Source: Streptomyces katrae (lineage in GTDB: Bacteria > Actinomycetota > Actinomycetes > Streptomycetales > Streptomycetaceae). Taken from it: 64,000 bases of DNA. Numbering within the stretch: position 1 is the stretch's first letter; each line of letters starts with the position of its first letter. The stretch lies in contig NZ_JNZY01000002.1 of the NCBI RefSeq assembly GCF_000717655.1, forward strand, positions 62,001 through 126,000, written 5' to 3'. Position numbers and translations under genes: made by a program. The notes under the pieces are model-generated. The model saw only the letters and a program-made list of their open reading frames with translations, did no database searches and was not told the origin of the DNA. This document shows positions 10,002-18,890 of this stretch, in pieces.

Positions 10002-10772
10002 TCAGCGGCGGATGAACTGCGGGCCCTGCACCGGCAGCCGGAACGTCGGGTCGCCGCCCGGCACCGGCACCGGGGCCGGGGACACCGGCTGTGGGTACCC
10101 GTACGCCGGCTGCGCGGCCGGCGGGGCCTGCGTCAGTGGCGCCGGCGGGGTCGGCGGGCGCATCGCGGCCGTCTGCTCGGCGGTCGGCCCGGCGGCGGCC
10201 GCGGACCCGGACGAGCCCTCGGCGGCGTTCTCGTCCACGGAGATCCCGTGGTCGGTCGCCAGTCCGACGAGGCCGTTCGAGTAGCCCTCGCCCAGCGCGC
10301 GGAACTTCCACCCGTCGCCCCGGCGGTACAGCTCCCCGCAGATCAGGGCCGTCTCGGCGCCGGTCTCGGGCCGTACATCGAAGTGGGCCAGCGGCTCGGA
10401 GCCGCCGGTCGCCGTGGCGTCGTACAGCAGGATCCGCAGGTCCCGGACCCGCTCGAACGGCACGTCCTCGGCCGAGGCCACCACCAGGACCCGGTCCACG
10501 ACCGGCGGCACCGCGCGCAGGTCCGCCTGCACGGCATCGGTGATCCCGTCGCCGAGCTGCTTCTTGCCGAGCCGCCAGACGGACCCCGAGGGATGGCGGG
10601 GCTGGTTGTAGAACACGAAGTCCTCGTCCGAGCGCACCCGCCCGTCCGGGCCCACGAGCAGCGCCGAGGCATCGACGTCCGGCACCTCGGGGCCGCCGGT
10701 CCAGCGCAGCACCGCCCGGACCGCCACGGCGGTCACCGGGATGTTCGAGCCCTTCTGCATCGCGTGCGTCAT
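10002..10772 (-). CDS. TerD-domain protein with disordered Pro/Ala-rich C-terminus
   Basis: This is a 256-residue protein. Residues 1-180 are a TerD domain (VPDVDASALLVGPDGRV, SDEDFVFYNQPRHPSGSV, GDGWKFRALGEGYSNGL). The rest is low complexity (Ala, Pro, Gln) ending in TFRLPVQGPQFIRR. I prefer the ATG at 10772 (MTHAMQKGSN), which matches the usual family start. An ATG at 10781 with GGAGGG 5 nt upstream is equally possible. It is divergent from the CitE-like gene, so the Ter structural genes flank the biosynthetic operon on its left. Confidence 0.88.
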   Translation of the reverse strand: MTHAMQKGSNIPVTAVAVRAVLRWTGGPEVPDVDASALLVGPDGRVRSDEDFVFYNQPRHPSGSVWRLGKKQLGDGITDAVQADLRAVPPVVDRVLVVASAEDVPFERVRDLRILLYDATATGGSEPLAHFDVRPETGAETALICGELYRRGDGWKFRALGEGYSNGLVGLATDHGISVDENAAEGSSGSAAAAGPTAEQTAAMRPPTPPAPLTQAPPAAQPAYGYPQPVSPAPVPVPGGDPTFRLPVQGPQFIRR

Positions 10773-10896
10773 GCCCGTCATCCTGCCCTCCCGGGGCGGC
10801 GCGGAACAACGCGGCCCCCCGCAGGGCCTTGTCCCGGACGAAAGTCCTGGGCATGGTGCAAGAGGGTTACCTGAACTTCATGTGCTTGAGGAACTC

Positions 10897-10923
10897 TTGA
10901 CTCATATTCGTACGTACTATTAC
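10897..10923 (+). promoter_or_regulatory. Possible promoter of the Ter biosynthetic operon
   Basis: TTGACT (10897-10902) and TATTAC (10918-10923) stand 15 nt apart, 44 nt before the start of the CitE-like gene, in an AT-richer patch. The spacing is short for a consensus promoter, so this is tentative. Confidence 0.35.
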
Positions 10924-10966
10924 CGGCCATGCCAGTTGGGCCGCCGAGGCAGTACGGGGGAAGCAC

Positions 10967-12133
10967 ATGCGTCACTTTGGGCACGTATCGCCCACCGTCC
11001 GTAAGGACCTCTTCCACCAGGAGCCGGCCGAGTTCACCGCAGCCTCGCCCGCCCGCATTCTCGCCGCCGCCCTCGGAGCCACCCTCTACAGCCCCGCCAC
11101 CCGCCCCCACCTCGCCGGGGACGTCCACAAGCAGGCCGGCCGCGGAGTCGTCTCCATGGTCCTCTGCCTGGAGGATTCCATCAGCGACGCCGAGGTCGCG
11201 GGCGCCGAGGACAACCTCGTCCGGCAGTTCGCCGCCCTCGACGCCGAGGGCGGGGAGCTCCCGCTCCTCTTCATCCGGGTCCGCACCCCCGAGCAGATAC
11301 CCGACCTCGTGCGCCGCCTCGGCGGCTCCGCACGAAGACTGGCCGGATTCGTACTCCCCAAGTTCACCGAGAACCGCGGAACCGCCTTCCTCGACGCCGT
11401 GGCCCAGGCCGAGGCGGACAACGGACAGCACCCGCTGTACGCGATGCCCGTCCTGGAGACCCCCGACCTCCTCCACCTCGAAACCCGCGTCGAAGCCCTC
11501 GCGGGCATCTCCCGCACCGTCAACCGGTACCGCGAGCGCGTCCTGGCCCTGCGCCTCGGCGTCACCGACTTCTGCTCGGTCTACGGACTGCGCCGCACCC
11601 CGGACATGACCGCCTACGACGTCCAGATCGTCGCCGGAGTGATCGCCGACGTGGTGAACGTGCTCAGCCGCGCCGACGGCACCGGCTTCACCGTGACCGG
11701 ACCCGTCTGGGAGTACTTCCGCAGCCAGCAGCGCCTCTTCAAGCCCCAGCTGCGCCGCAGCCCCTTCCTCGAGGAAGGGGCCGAGGAACTGCGCACCACC
11801 CTCATCGAGCACGACCTCGACGGGCTGCTGCGCGAGATCGAGCTCGACCGGGCCAACGGACTCCTCGGCAAGACCTGCATCCACCCCGCCCACGTCACGC
11901 CCGTCCACGCACTGTCGGTGGTCTCCCACGAAGAGTTCAGCGACGCCCAGGACATCCTGCGCCCCGAGCGCGGCGGCGGCGGAGTCATGCGCTCCGCCTA
12001 CACAAACAAGATGAACGAAGTGAAGCCCCACCGGGCCTGGGCCGAGCGCACCATGCTGCGCGCCGAGGTCTTCGGTGTGGCGAAGGAGGAGGTCGGCTTC
12101 GTCGACCTGCTCACGGCCGGGCTCCAGGTGTGA
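10967..12133 (+). CDS. HpcH/HpaI aldolase / citrate lyase beta-like protein of the Ter biosynthetic module
   Basis: This is a 388-residue TIM-barrel protein of the CitE-like family. Visible motifs include VSMVLCLEDSISDAEV (metal/CoA region), LLFIRVRTPEQ, AGFVLPKFTENRG, YAMPVLETPDLL, LRLGVTDFCSVYG and LGKTCIHPAHVTPVHAL. Relatives cleave or form C-C bonds on 2-oxo or acyl-CoA substrates. This subfamily is found in ter clusters, where it was proposed to help build a nucleoside-like compound (Anantharaman, Iyer and Aravind, 2012, from memory). The stop overlaps the start of the next gene (GTGTGA), which implies translational coupling. Confidence 0.88.
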   Translation: MRHFGHVSPTVRKDLFHQEPAEFTAASPARILAAALGATLYSPATRPHLAGDVHKQAGRGVVSMVLCLEDSISDAEVAGAEDNLVRQFAALDAEGGELPLLFIRVRTPEQIPDLVRRLGGSARRLAGFVLPKFTENRGTAFLDAVAQAEADNGQHPLYAMPVLETPDLLHLETRVEALAGISRTVNRYRERVLALRLGVTDFCSVYGLRRTPDMTAYDVQIVAGVIADVVNVLSRADGTGFTVTGPVWEYFRSQQRLFKPQLRRSPFLEEGAEELRTTLIEHDLDGLLREIELDRANGLLGKTCIHPAHVTPVHALSVVSHEEFSDAQDILRPERGGGGVMRSAYTNKMNEVKPHRAWAERTMLRAEVFGVAKEEVGFVDLLTAGLQV

Positions 12134-14658
12134 GTCCGCCCTTGAACCCCTCGGACACGGAGAGAGGCAAGACGATCGACGCGGTGTGGTCGGGAACCTG
12201 GGTCGCGGACCGGCTGGGCGTACGCCTGGAGGAGGCCGGCGCGCCGGGGTCGCCACGGCTGGACGAGCTGCTCGGACTGGCGCTGCGGCGCAACCCGAAG
12301 CGCGCCCACCTGCTGGTCTCGCAGGTGCTGGGCAAGCACGTCCCGCAGTCCCCGGAGGCCGTCTACGCCGCCGGACACGGGCTCGGCGAGCGGGTCCGCA
12401 CCCTGCTGGGCGACGAGGCCGCCTCCGCGGTGGTCCTCGGGTACGCCGAGACCGCGACCGGGCTGGGCCACTGCGTGGCCGACGGCCTCGGCGGCGCCCC
12501 GTACCTGCACTCCACCCGCCGCCCCGTGCCGGGCGTGGAGCCCGCCGGCGGGTTCGAGGAGGCCCACTCGCACGCCACCTCGCACCTGCTGCTGCCGGAG
12601 GACCCGAAGCTGCTGGCCGGCACCGGGCCGCTGGTCCTCGTCGACGACGAATTCTCCACCGGCAACACGGTCCTGAACACCATCCGCGACCTGCACGCCC
12701 GCCACCCCCGAGCGCACTACGTGGTCGTCGCCCTCGTCGACATGCGCTCCCCGGCCGACCGCGACCGGCTCACCGCCTTCGCCGCCGGGCTCGGCGCGCG
12801 CGTCGACCTGATCGCCCTGGCCTCCGGCACGGTGCACCTCCCCGAGGGGGTCCTGGCCAAGGGGCAGGCGCTGGTCGAGGAGTACGAGCGGCAGGGCGCG
12901 AGGGCGGTGGCCCCGGCCCCGGCTTCCGCGGCCCCCGCCGGGCGGGTCGTGCTGGACTGGCCCGACGGGGTACCCGACGGCGGCCGGCACGGGTTCACCC
13001 CCGAGCACCGCGTCCGGCTCGAGGCGGCCCTGCCCGCGATGGCCCGGCAGCTCGCCGACGCGCTCGGAGCCGAGCCCGGAAGGGTCCTCGTGCTCGGCAA
13101 CGAAGAGCTGATGTACGCGCCGCTGCGCCTCGCGCGGGCCCTGGAGGAGTCGGGCGCCGCGGCCGAGGTCCGGTTCTCGACCACCACCCGCTCGCCCGTG
13201 CTCGCCGTCGACGACCCCGGCTACGCCATCCGCACCCGGCTCGTCTTCCCCGCGCACGACGATCCGGCCGACGGGCCCGGCGACCGGTACGCCTACAACG
13301 TCGCCGGCGCCGGGTTCGACACCGTCGTCGCCGTTGTCGACAGCCACGGGGACACCGGTGCGCTGGACGCTCCCGACGGGCTCCTCGCCTGCCTGGCCCC
13401 GCACGCCGGCCGGGTCCTGCTCGCGGTGGTCCCCTCGTACGTCCCCTCCGTGTCCCCCGACGTTTCCTCCGAGCGGCGGGAGCCGATCATGCCCGAGCCG
13501 GTCCTGCCCGAGCCCCTGCGCGGCCCCGCCTTCTCCTCGTACGCCCCGGAGGACTGCGGCTGGCTGCTCCAGGACCTCTCCGGCGTGGCGCTCGAGGCCC
13601 CCACCGAGGAGCGCGAGGAGGCCATCCAGGCGGGCGGCGCGCACTACGCCGAGTCGCTGCCCGTCGAGTACCAGCCGTCCCCCCAGTACCAGGAGCTGTA
13701 CCGCAGCGCGCTGGCCGCGTCCGCCGCGCGCATGGCCCGGGCCGTCGGCACGGTCACCGAGACGGTCCTCGCCGAGCGGTCCCCCTCCCCGGTCCTCGTC
13801 TCGCTCGCCCGCGCCGGCACCCCCGTCGGCGTCCTCATGCGCCGCTGGGCCCAGGCCCGGCACGGCCTGGACCTGCCGCACTACGCCGTCTCCATCGTGC
13901 GCGGCCGCGGCATCGACCCCAACGCGCTGCGCTGGCTGGCCGCCCACCACGACCCCGCCGACGTGGTCTTCGTGGACGGCTGGACGGGCAAGGGCGCCAT
14001 CACGCGCGAGCTGGCGGCGGCCCTTCGGGCCAGTCAGGAGGCGGGGGGCCCGGGCTTCGATCCGGAGATCGTGGTCCTCGCCGACCCCGGCTCCTGCGTG
14101 CGCACGTACGGCACCCGCGAGGACTTCCTGATCCCCTCCGCCTGTCTCAATTCCACCGTCTCCGGACTGATCTCGCGTACGGTGCTGAGGTCCGACCTGG
14201 TCGGGCCCGCCGACTTCCACGGCGCGAAGTTCTACCGCGAGCTCGCCGGAGCCGATGTCTCCACCGGCTTCATCGACACCGTCGCCGCCCGCTTCGACGA
14301 GGTGGCCGAGGCCGTCGACGCCGAGGTCAAGGAGCTCCTCGCCACCGACCGCACCCCCACCTGGGAGGGCTGGACGGCGGTCGAGCGGATCAGCGAGGAG
14401 TACGGCATCCACGACGTGAACCTGGTCAAGCCCGGCGTCGGCGAGACGACGCGGGTGCTGCTGCGGCGCGTGCCGTGGAAGATCCTGGCGCAGCGCGGCG
14501 CCGGGGCCGACCTGGACCACGTACGGCTGCTCGCCGAGCAGCGGGGCGTGCCGGTGGAAGAGGTCGACGGACTCCCCTACACGTGCGTAGGACTCATCCA
14601 CCCCCGCTTCACGCGCGGCGCCACGGGCGCCGACGGAAAGGCCGTGACCTCCAAGTGA
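12130..14658 (+). CDS. Multidomain phosphoribosyltransferase (PRTase-TRSP-StiP-PELOTA) of the Ter module
   Basis: This is an 842-residue fusion. Residues about 1-255 form a type I PRTase-like domain with a PRPP loop LVLVDDEFSTGNT (about 170-182). Residues about 275-440 resemble the TRSP domain. Residues about 460-750 form a second PRTase-like (StiP) domain with VVFVDGWTGKGAI (about 612-624). The last 65 residues match the PELOTA-type RNA-binding region (RVLLRRVPWKIL through PYTCVGLIHPRFTRG). In other genomes these parts are often separate genes. The start is a GTG overlapping the previous stop. The stop overlaps the GTG of the HAD gene. The predicted chemistry is attachment or release of a ribose-5-phosphate unit. 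The substrate is unknown. Confidence 0.85.
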   Translation: MSPPLNPSDTERGKTIDAVWSGTWVADRLGVRLEEAGAPGSPRLDELLGLALRRNPKRAHLLVSQVLGKHVPQSPEAVYAAGHGLGERVRTLLGDEAASAVVLGYAETATGLGHCVADGLGGAPYLHSTRRPVPGVEPAGGFEEAHSHATSHLLLPEDPKLLAGTGPLVLVDDEFSTGNTVLNTIRDLHARHPRAHYVVVALVDMRSPADRDRLTAFAAGLGARVDLIALASGTVHLPEGVLAKGQALVEEYERQGARAVAPAPASAAPAGRVVLDWPDGVPDGGRHGFTPEHRVRLEAALPAMARQLADALGAEPGRVLVLGNEELMYAPLRLARALEESGAAAEVRFSTTTRSPVLAVDDPGYAIRTRLVFPAHDDPADGPGDRYAYNVAGAGFDTVVAVVDSHGDTGALDAPDGLLACLAPHAGRVLLAVVPSYVPSVSPDVSSERREPIMPEPVLPEPLRGPAFSSYAPEDCGWLLQDLSGVALEAPTEEREEAIQAGGAHYAESLPVEYQPSPQYQELYRSALAASAARMARAVGTVTETVLAERSPSPVLVSLARAGTPVGVLMRRWAQARHGLDLPHYAVSIVRGRGIDPNALRWLAAHHDPADVVFVDGWTGKGAITRELAAALRASQEAGGPGFDPEIVVLADPGSCVRTYGTREDFLIPSACLNSTVSGLISRTVLRSDLVGPADFHGAKFYRELAGADVSTGFIDTVAARFDEVAEAVDAEVKELLATDRTPTWEGWTAVERISEEYGIHDVNLVKPGVGETTRVLLRRVPWKILAQRGAGADLDHVRLLAEQRGVPVEEVDGLPYTCVGLIHPRFTRGATGADGKAVTSK

Positions 14659-15509
14659 CTGTCCTGGTAGCCAGTGATCTCGACCGCACGCTCATCTACT
14701 CGGCGGCCGCCCTCGGCCTGACCATGCCCGACCCGGTGGCCCCGCGGCTGCTGTGCGTCGAGGTGCACGAGAGCAAGCCCCTGTCGTTCATGACGGAGAC
14801 GGCCGCGGCGCTGCTGGCCGAGCTGAGCGCCGATCCCGCGGTCGTCTTCGTCCCGACCACGACCCGTACGCGCAAGCAGTACCAGCGCATCCGCTTCCCC
14901 GGGCGCCCGGCACCGTACGCGATCTGCGCCAACGGCGGGCAGCTGCTCGTCGACGGCGTCCCGGACCGGGACTGGCGGCGCCGGGTGGCGGCGCGGCTGG
15001 CCGAGGAGTGCGCCCCGCTGGAGGAGGTCCACCGGCACCTGCTGGCCACGGCGGACCCGGCGTGGCTGCGCAAAGCGCGGGTCGCGGAGGACCTGTTCGC
15101 GTACCTGGTCGTCGAACGCGCCCTGGTCCCGGACGAGTGGGTCAAGGCGCTCACGCAATGGGCCGACGGCCGCGGCTGGACGGTCTCCCTCCAGGGCCGC
15201 AAGATCTACGCCGTGCCGCGCCCGCTGACGAAGAGCGCGGCCATGCACGAGGTGGCCCGCCGTACCGGCGCGACCACGACGCTCGCGGCCGGCGACTCCC
15301 TGCTGGACGCGGACCTGCTGCTGGCGGCGGACGCGGCCTGGCGCCCGGGCCACGGCGAGCTGGCCGACGCGGGCTGGAGCGCGCCGACGGTCACGCCCCT
15401 GACCATGGCCGGCGTCCTGGCCGGCGAGGAAATCGTGCGCGCTTTCGCCCACGCGGTCGCCGCGGAGGGTGTCCGGCCGGGCGGTGAAGTCGGCACACTG
15501 GGCGCATGA
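14655..15509 (+). CDS. HAD family hydrolase of the Ter module
   Basis: This is a 284-residue phosphatase-like protein. Motif I is VASDLDRTLIYS with the catalytic aspartates at residues 8 and 10. Motif III/IV lies in the segment RPLTKSAAMHEV and AAGDSLLDADLLLAAD. The middle part is a cap domain. It starts at a GTG overlapping the previous stop by 4 nt, and its own stop overlaps the methyltransferase ATG. It probably dephosphorylates the product of the PRTase fusion, which is an inference from gene order and coupling. Confidence 0.88.
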   Translation: MTVLVASDLDRTLIYSAAALGLTMPDPVAPRLLCVEVHESKPLSFMTETAAALLAELSADPAVVFVPTTTRTRKQYQRIRFPGRPAPYAICANGGQLLVDGVPDRDWRRRVAARLAEECAPLEEVHRHLLATADPAWLRKARVAEDLFAYLVVERALVPDEWVKALTQWADGRGWTVSLQGRKIYAVPRPLTKSAAMHEVARRTGATTTLAAGDSLLDADLLLAADAAWRPGHGELADAGWSAPTVTPLTMAGVLAGEEIVRAFAHAVAAEGVRPGGEVGTLGA

Positions 15510-16165
15510 CCAAGGGCAACAGCACCAAGATCACTGACGAGCTGTACCGCTACATGCTCGACCACAACCCCCCGCTGGACGAGATCCAGCGGGGGCTGGT
15601 GGCGACGACGTACGAGAAGTTCCCGGACGTGGCCGGGATGCAGTCGGCCGAGGAGCAGGGCCCGCTGCTGGCCTTCCTGGTCCGGCTGACGGGCGCCCGC
15701 CACATCGTGGAGATCGGCACCTTCACCGGTTTCTCGACCCTGTCGATGGCGCAGGCGCTGCCTGCGGACGGCACGCTCGTCGCCTGCGACGTCTCGGAGG
15801 AGTGGACCGCGTACGGCCGCGAGGCCTGGAAGGCGGCGGGCGTCGCCGACCGGATCGACCTGCGGATCGCCCCCGCGCTGGACACGCTGCGCGCCATGCC
15901 GCAGGAGCCGCACATCGACATGGCCTACGTGGACGCGGACAAGGAAAGCCAGATCGCGTACTGGGAGGAGCTCGTGCCGCGGCTGCGCCCGGGCGGGCTG
16001 ATCGTCACGGACAACACGCTGTTCCACGGAACGGTCCTGGACGAGTCCGCCAAGGGCTCGGCTGCGGGGGTGCGCGCCTACAACGACCACGTCGCGGCCG
16101 ACTCCCGCATGGAGTCGGTGTTGCTGGCGATCTCGGACGGCATCACCCTGTCGCGCAAGCGCTGA
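15506..16165 (+). CDS. Class I SAM-dependent O-methyltransferase (caffeoyl-CoA OMT type)
   Basis: This is a 219-residue methyltransferase with SAM motif I HIVEIGTFTGFSTLSMA (about residues 64-80), the acidic loop ACDVSEEW, and the metal-binding region MAYVDADKESQIAYW and VTDNTLFHG that marks divalent-cation-dependent OMTs. It overlaps the HAD gene by ATGA, so it belongs to the same operon as the CitE/PRTase/HAD genes. It may O-methylate the pathway product or a catechol-like substrate. Only the coupling supports a role in this pathway. Confidence 0.9.
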   Translation: MTKGNSTKITDELYRYMLDHNPPLDEIQRGLVATTYEKFPDVAGMQSAEEQGPLLAFLVRLTGARHIVEIGTFTGFSTLSMAQALPADGTLVACDVSEEWTAYGREAWKAAGVADRIDLRIAPALDTLRAMPQEPHIDMAYVDADKESQIAYWEELVPRLRPGGLIVTDNTLFHGTVLDESAKGSAAGVRAYNDHVAADSRMESVLLAISDGITLSRKR

Positions 16166-16192
16166 CCCTGACGCTGACGGGGAACGGCCGGG

Positions 16193-16399
16193 TCAGCAGC
16201 AGCCCCCGCCACCGCAGCAGCCCCCGCCGCCGGCGGGCGCGGGGGCACTGCTGGTCCCGCCCACGGCGACGGCGGACAGCAGCCTGACGGTGTCGGCGTG
16301 CCCGGCCGGGCAGTCGGCGGGAGCGGACGACTCGGCCATGGGACGGCTTACCTCAAAGGTGTCGTCGCAGGTCCGGCAGCGGAATTCGTAACGAGGCAT
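16193..16399 (-). CDS. FmdB family zinc-ribbon protein with Cys-rich tail
   Basis: This is a 68-residue protein starting MPRYEFRCRTCDDTFEVSR, the usual FmdB zinc-ribbon N-terminus with the first CxxC. The second ligand pair is altered to CPAGH. The tail is GGGGCCGGGGCC, a glycine/cysteine repeat that could bind extra metal or be lipid- or thiol-modified. It converges on the OMT gene. FmdB proteins are poorly understood, and some are transcriptional or metal-handling factors. Confidence 0.85.
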   Translation of the reverse strand: MPRYEFRCRTCDDTFEVSRPMAESSAPADCPAGHADTVRLLSAVAVGGTSSAPAPAGGGGCCGGGGCC

Positions 16400-16437
16400 G
16401 GCCCAAGGCTACAGAGCGGGACGGCCCCGCCACAGCC

Positions 16438-17199
16438 TCAGAGCCCGTGAAGGGCGGCCGCGCGGGCCCGGTCCTCGCGTGCGGCCTGCTGGGGATTGCG
16501 GGCGCGCCAGTACGGATTGTCGTGCGGGAGGGCGCTGCCCACCCGCCCGTACATCCCGAACCACATCAGCATCACCCCGACGATGAAGCTGAACAGCACG
16601 TTCTGGATCCTGAAGGCCAGGAAGTTCAGGCCGGTGTCCAGCAGGGCCAGGTTCACGAACCCGCTCGCGATGAAGGCCAGCCCCAGCACGATGTTGAGGG
16701 TCGAGGCGAAGTTCCCGCCGATCACCATCCCGACGAAGAGCAGCAGCCCGATGCAGATCGACAGGACGCTCAGCGCGCCGTTGGTGTTCAGCGTGAGCAC
16801 CCGGTCGCCGCCGGTGTCGAAGAACCCGATCTGGTCGATGAGCCCGAGGATCCCGAAGGCGACCAGCAGCAGACCCGTCAGGCCCGCGCCCACCCGGTAC
16901 ACCTTGCTGAGCTTGTGGTCGGAAGGCAGGTGCTCGTCGAGCCGGGCGTTGACGGGATGCGCGATGCGCCGCACCAGGTAGGGGACGTGCGGTGCGGGGA
17001 GCTCGATCGGCGCGTGGGCCACGTACGGCGCGTAATGCTCATGGGGCTCGTGGCACCCGTAGGCCGCGTGCGGAGCGGTCGCGTGCGAAGCGGTCCCGGG
17101 CGGCGCGGTCCCGGGGGAGGCGCTCGCGCGGGGTGCGCTCGCGCGGCCCGTGTCCGGCGCACGAGAGGCACGAGAGGTATGCGAGGTATGGGCAGCCAT
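16438..17199 (-). CDS. DUF4383 membrane protein
   Basis: This is a 253-residue protein. The first 90 or so residues are Ala/Pro/His/Ser-rich and probably disordered. Four hydrophobic segments follow (TGLLLVAFGILGLID, SVLSICIGLLLFVGMVIG, IVLGLAFIASGFVNLAL, VLFSFIVGVMLMWFG) in the DUF4383 arrangement. The ATG at 17199 is preferred because AGGAGG lies 5 nt upstream. A GTG directly before it is too close. Function unknown. Confidence 0.85.
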   Translation of the reverse strand: MAAHTSHTSRASRAPDTGRASAPRASASPGTAPPGTASHATAPHAAYGCHEPHEHYAPYVAHAPIELPAPHVPYLVRRIAHPVNARLDEHLPSDHKLSKVYRVGAGLTGLLLVAFGILGLIDQIGFFDTGGDRVLTLNTNGALSVLSICIGLLLFVGMVIGGNFASTLNIVLGLAFIASGFVNLALLDTGLNFLAFRIQNVLFSFIVGVMLMWFGMYGRVGSALPHDNPYWRARNPQQAAREDRARAAALHGL

Positions 17200-17270
17200 C
17201 ACGCCCTCCTAGGGCTCTGTTCCAGCCACCTCCAGCATCCGCCGATGCCCCCTCCGCGACAAGCGCGGCC

Positions 17271-18515
17271 TCAGCCGCTCCCGCGCCGCCCGCGGAGGTC
17301 GGAGACGACCCGGCCCACGTCTCCCCGCACCTGCTCCATCTCCTGAAGGAAATGCCAGTAGTCGGGATGCCGCTCCTCCAGCCCGGCGAGCGCCCGTTCC
17401 ATCCGGGCCACCGCCTCGTCCAGCGGCCGCGCATGCCGCGGATCGGGCACACTGCGGCCCTCCATCGCCAGCCGCTGCGCATCCCGGATCGCGAACCGGG
17501 TCCGCTGCACCTCCGCCTGCGGGTCCCGCGCCACCGCCTCCAGCCGCGACAGCCGGTCCTGCGCGGCCGACACCGCCTCGTCGGTCGCATCCAGCGCACC
17601 CCGGACCGACTCGACCAGCGCCCCGACGTCCGCCCAGCGCTGCTCCTCCCGCGCCCGAGCGGCCTCCTTCAGCTGCTCCTCGGCCCGCGCGACGTCCCGT
17701 ACGGCCTGGTCCGGCACATGCTGCAGGTCCTGCCAGCACGCCGCGCTGAACCGCCGACGCAGCTCACTGAGCACCGGATCCACCCGGTCCGCCCGATTGC
17801 GCAGCGCCTGCGCCCGGGTCCGCAAGCTCACCAGTCGCCGGTCGATCTCCGCCGCCCGCTCCGGGAGCCGCGCCACCTCGGCCCGTATCGCCTCCGCGTC
17901 ACGCAGGATCCGGTCCGCGCGCTGCACGGTCTCCTGCACCCCGTGCTGCGCGGCGCCCTGGTTCAGCAGGGTCAGCTCCGGCCCCAGCGCGGCCAGCCGC
18001 GCCGCGAACTCGTCGGCCCGCATCCCCTTGCCGCGTACGTCGTCCAGCGCCGTGCTCGCCGCGAGCAGCGCCGCCCGGGCCCGCTCCCGGGCGGGCGCGA
18101 CCCGCGCCAGCTGCGTCTCGGCCTTGTCGAGCAGCGGCTGCAGCCCCTGCGCGAACCGGTCGAGCTCGCCCTTGACCCGTACGAGCTCGTCCCGCGCCCG
18201 GGTCAACTGCTCCCGTGCCCGCGCGGCGACGGACCCCTCCAGGTCGGCGCGGTCGAGGTCGTGCGCGTCGACGGCCTCGATGTACACGTGGCTGACCTGG
18301 TCGATCCGCTGCCCGAGCGCGGCGAACCCCTCCCCGGCCTGCCGCGCCGCGGGCGACCCGTCGGCGGCCGCGATGGTCTCCATGGAGATCCGCAGATCCC
18401 GCTGCGCGGTGTCCAGCTCGTAGAACGCGGCCGCGGCGGCATCCTTCGCCGCCTGCGCATCCGCCCGCCGACTCTCGTCCCGCCCACCGAACCACCGCCG
18501 GGATGCCGTCGTCAC
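17271..18515 (-). CDS. Long coiled-coil cytoplasmic protein, function unknown
   Basis: This is a 414-residue hydrophilic protein, almost entirely helical with heptad patterns (Ala/Leu/Arg/Glu-rich) from about residue 20 to the end, and no signal peptide or membrane segment. I chose the GTG at 18515 (VTTASRRWFGGRDES) because GAGAGG lies 5 nt upstream. The open frame extends further but would run through the tRNA gene on the other strand. Such proteins in Streptomyces are often scaffolds near the cell pole or nucleoid. No domain name can be given safely. Confidence 0.8.
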   Translation of the reverse strand: MTTASRRWFGGRDESRRADAQAAKDAAAAAFYELDTAQRDLRISMETIAAADGSPAARQAGEGFAALGQRIDQVSHVYIEAVDAHDLDRADLEGSVAARAREQLTRARDELVRVKGELDRFAQGLQPLLDKAETQLARVAPARERARAALLAASTALDDVRGKGMRADEFAARLAALGPELTLLNQGAAQHGVQETVQRADRILRDAEAIRAEVARLPERAAEIDRRLVSLRTRAQALRNRADRVDPVLSELRRRFSAACWQDLQHVPDQAVRDVARAEEQLKEAARAREEQRWADVGALVESVRGALDATDEAVSAAQDRLSRLEAVARDPQAEVQRTRFAIRDAQRLAMEGRSVPDPRHARPLDEAVARMERALAGLEERHPDYWHFLQEMEQVRGDVGRVVSDLRGRRGSG

Positions 18516-18620
18516 AATCCCTCTCCCGTACCGCCTCCGCCATGCCCCGGTCCATTCTCTCCCACGGATGCAGGTTTGCGTGGGGGGTGCGCCTGCCATG
18601 TAGGCTGTCCACTCATCCAC

Positions 18621-18695
18621 GGGTGTGTAGCTCAGGGGTAGAGCGCTGCTCTTACAAAGCAGATGTCGGCGGTTCGAAACCGTCCACGCCCACCA
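18621..18695 (+). tRNA. tRNA-Val (anticodon TAC)
   Basis: A complete cloverleaf: acceptor GGGTGTG pairs with CACGCCC (one T-G pair), the D arm has GTAGCTCAGGGGTAGAGC, the anticodon stem CTGCT/AGCAG closes the loop CTTACAA with anticodon TAC, and the T arm has GGTTCGAAACC. The discriminator is A and CCA is encoded (18693-18695). A perfect terminator follows at once. There is no integrase or att-like duplication nearby. Confidence 0.97.
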
Positions 18696-18700
18696 GTACA

Positions 18701-18732
18701 AAGGCCCCCAACCGATCATGGTTGGGGGCCTT
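18701..18732 (+). terminator. Terminator of the tRNA-Val gene
   Basis: AAGGCCCCCAACC pairs with GGTTGGGGGCCTT around a 6-nt loop (gatcat), a 13-bp perfect stem starting 6 nt after the tRNA. Confidence 0.9.
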
Positions 18733-18890
18733 CGTCAACTGGACCGGGACCGCCGGGCATCGGCCACGATCAACGCTGCGAACCGCTTCCGGGGCGCTTC
18801 CGTCGCCGAGGCGGCGTCGCGCGCCCGGGGGCGGACCGGAAGCGATGACCTGGCAGGCACCTCCCGGCGGGGGAAAGCGTAGGCGATCGA

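Noticed and set aside
18621..18695. tRNA-Val as an attachment site for an integrated element
   Set aside because: No integrase, no repeated tRNA 3' end and no change of composition on either side.
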